A stretch of DNA of 51,369 nt from an uncultured Bulleidia sp. GTDB lineage: Bacteria > Bacillota_I > Bacilli_A > Erysipelotrichales > Erysipelotrichaceae. The stretch's first letter is position 1, and every line of letters starts with the position of its first letter. Of this stretch, positions 51,239 through 51,369 are shown in pieces. Position numbers and translations under genes: made by a program. The DNA is taken from positions 1 through 51,369 of the forward strand of contig CAKVIS010000009.1 in the NCBI GenBank assembly GCA_934754415.1. The letters run 5' to 3'. Under the pieces are notes generated by a model. It did not search any database. It saw nothing but the letters and a program-made list of their open reading frames with translations, and was not told the DNA's origin.

Positions 51239-51369
51239 ACCCACGACCTAAAGGTCATGGGCTTGTAACTGCCCAGTCGTACTAACAGTTTACACCTCCG
51301 ACCTTTAACCCCTATAGATATTGCTATCTAAAGTGGCGTTACATCATAGGGTGGTTGACAACACCCTTT
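51236..51369 (-). mobile_element. Right end of a TnpB-type (IS605/IS1341) element with omega-RNA-like scaffold
   Basis: Read on the minus strand, this stretch is a chain of hairpins: GGGTG/CACCC near the window end, CCTAT/ATAGG around a smaller GATAGCAATATC stem, GGGC/GCCC, and a terminal 9-bp stem (51240-51248 with 51253-51261, one G-U). Right ends with such stems follow tnpB genes and encode the scaffold of the omega-RNA. The tnpB itself would lie beyond 51369. The end abuts the broken msrA. Confidence 0.65.

Noticed and set aside
50929..51258. Intact small reductase gene starting at 51258
   Set aside because: The first residues are encoded by the mobile-element end and the catalytic half of MsrA is missing.

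Overview
The window reads as chromosomal DNA from a low-to-moderate GC Gram-positive anaerobe of the Bacillota. Supporting signs are strong AGGAGG-type ribosome sites on many genes, short intrinsic terminators in nearly every gap, comFA-comFC, a prfB with a +1 programmed frameshift, the MEP pathway (ispD), and many phospho-beta-glucosidases. The gene set fits the Erysipelotrichia (gut or oral) best. That placement is inference, and no genus can be named from sequence alone.

Layout. 1-470: remnant of an IS200/IS605 element (broken tnpA) with a divergent gene start at the left edge. 0.5-7.2 kb: NifX/NifB-like protein, GH4 phospho-beta-glucosidase, divergent RpiR regulator with a lipase-like hydrolase, GH1 enzyme, DD-carboxypeptidase. 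7.2-10.3 kb: SDR oxidoreductase, a 424-bp gap holding two tandem small-RNA-like units, S66 carboxypeptidase, Cof-type phosphatase. 10.3-17.4 kb: L,D-transpeptidase, HEPN-like/CBS protein, HAD phosphatase, PepV dipeptidase, exonuclease III and Xaa-Pro aminopeptidase. 17.5-19.6 kb: a heavy-metal P-type ATPase homologue that has lost its catalytic motifs. 19.6-20.1 kb: gene-poor region with three long inverted repeats. 20.1-23.7 kb: nudC, GH13 glycosidase, GH1. 23.8-31.3 kb: rluA-type gene, prfB, secA, comFC, comFA, hydrolase, ispD. 31.4-39.1 kb: oligopeptide importer (oppABCDF) with a PepF-type oligopeptidase. 39.2-44 kb: MATE pump, GH1, HAD phosphatase, AlaX editing protein. 44-47.1 kb: acpS, azlCD, GNAT, PAP2, tRNA-Pro(CGG), VanZ. 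47.1-51.4 kb: TGS-kinase, ppk1, and an msrA cut by the right end of a TnpB-type element.

How it works together. The catabolic theme is import and hydrolysis of peptides (Opp, PepF, PepV, PepP) and of phosphorylated beta-glucosides (one GH4, three GH1). No PTS permease lies in the window, so the sugar substrates must enter through transporters elsewhere.

The most interesting signals are: (1) two tandem putative sRNAs at 8.03-8.37 kb with C-rich hairpin loops able to pair with Shine-Dalgarno sequences; (2) the intact but catalytically gutted P1B-ATPase; (3) at least seven genes whose extended -10 box lies only 6-7 nt before the ATG with no clear Shine-Dalgarno, implying leaderless mRNAs; (4) a TnpB right end/omega-RNA scaffold abutting the msrA it interrupts; (5) a HEPN-like motif fused to a CBS pair; (6) a possible minus-strand structured transcript at 19.6-20.0 kb; (7) a twin GTTTCGAAAC operator between the GH4 and rpiR genes.
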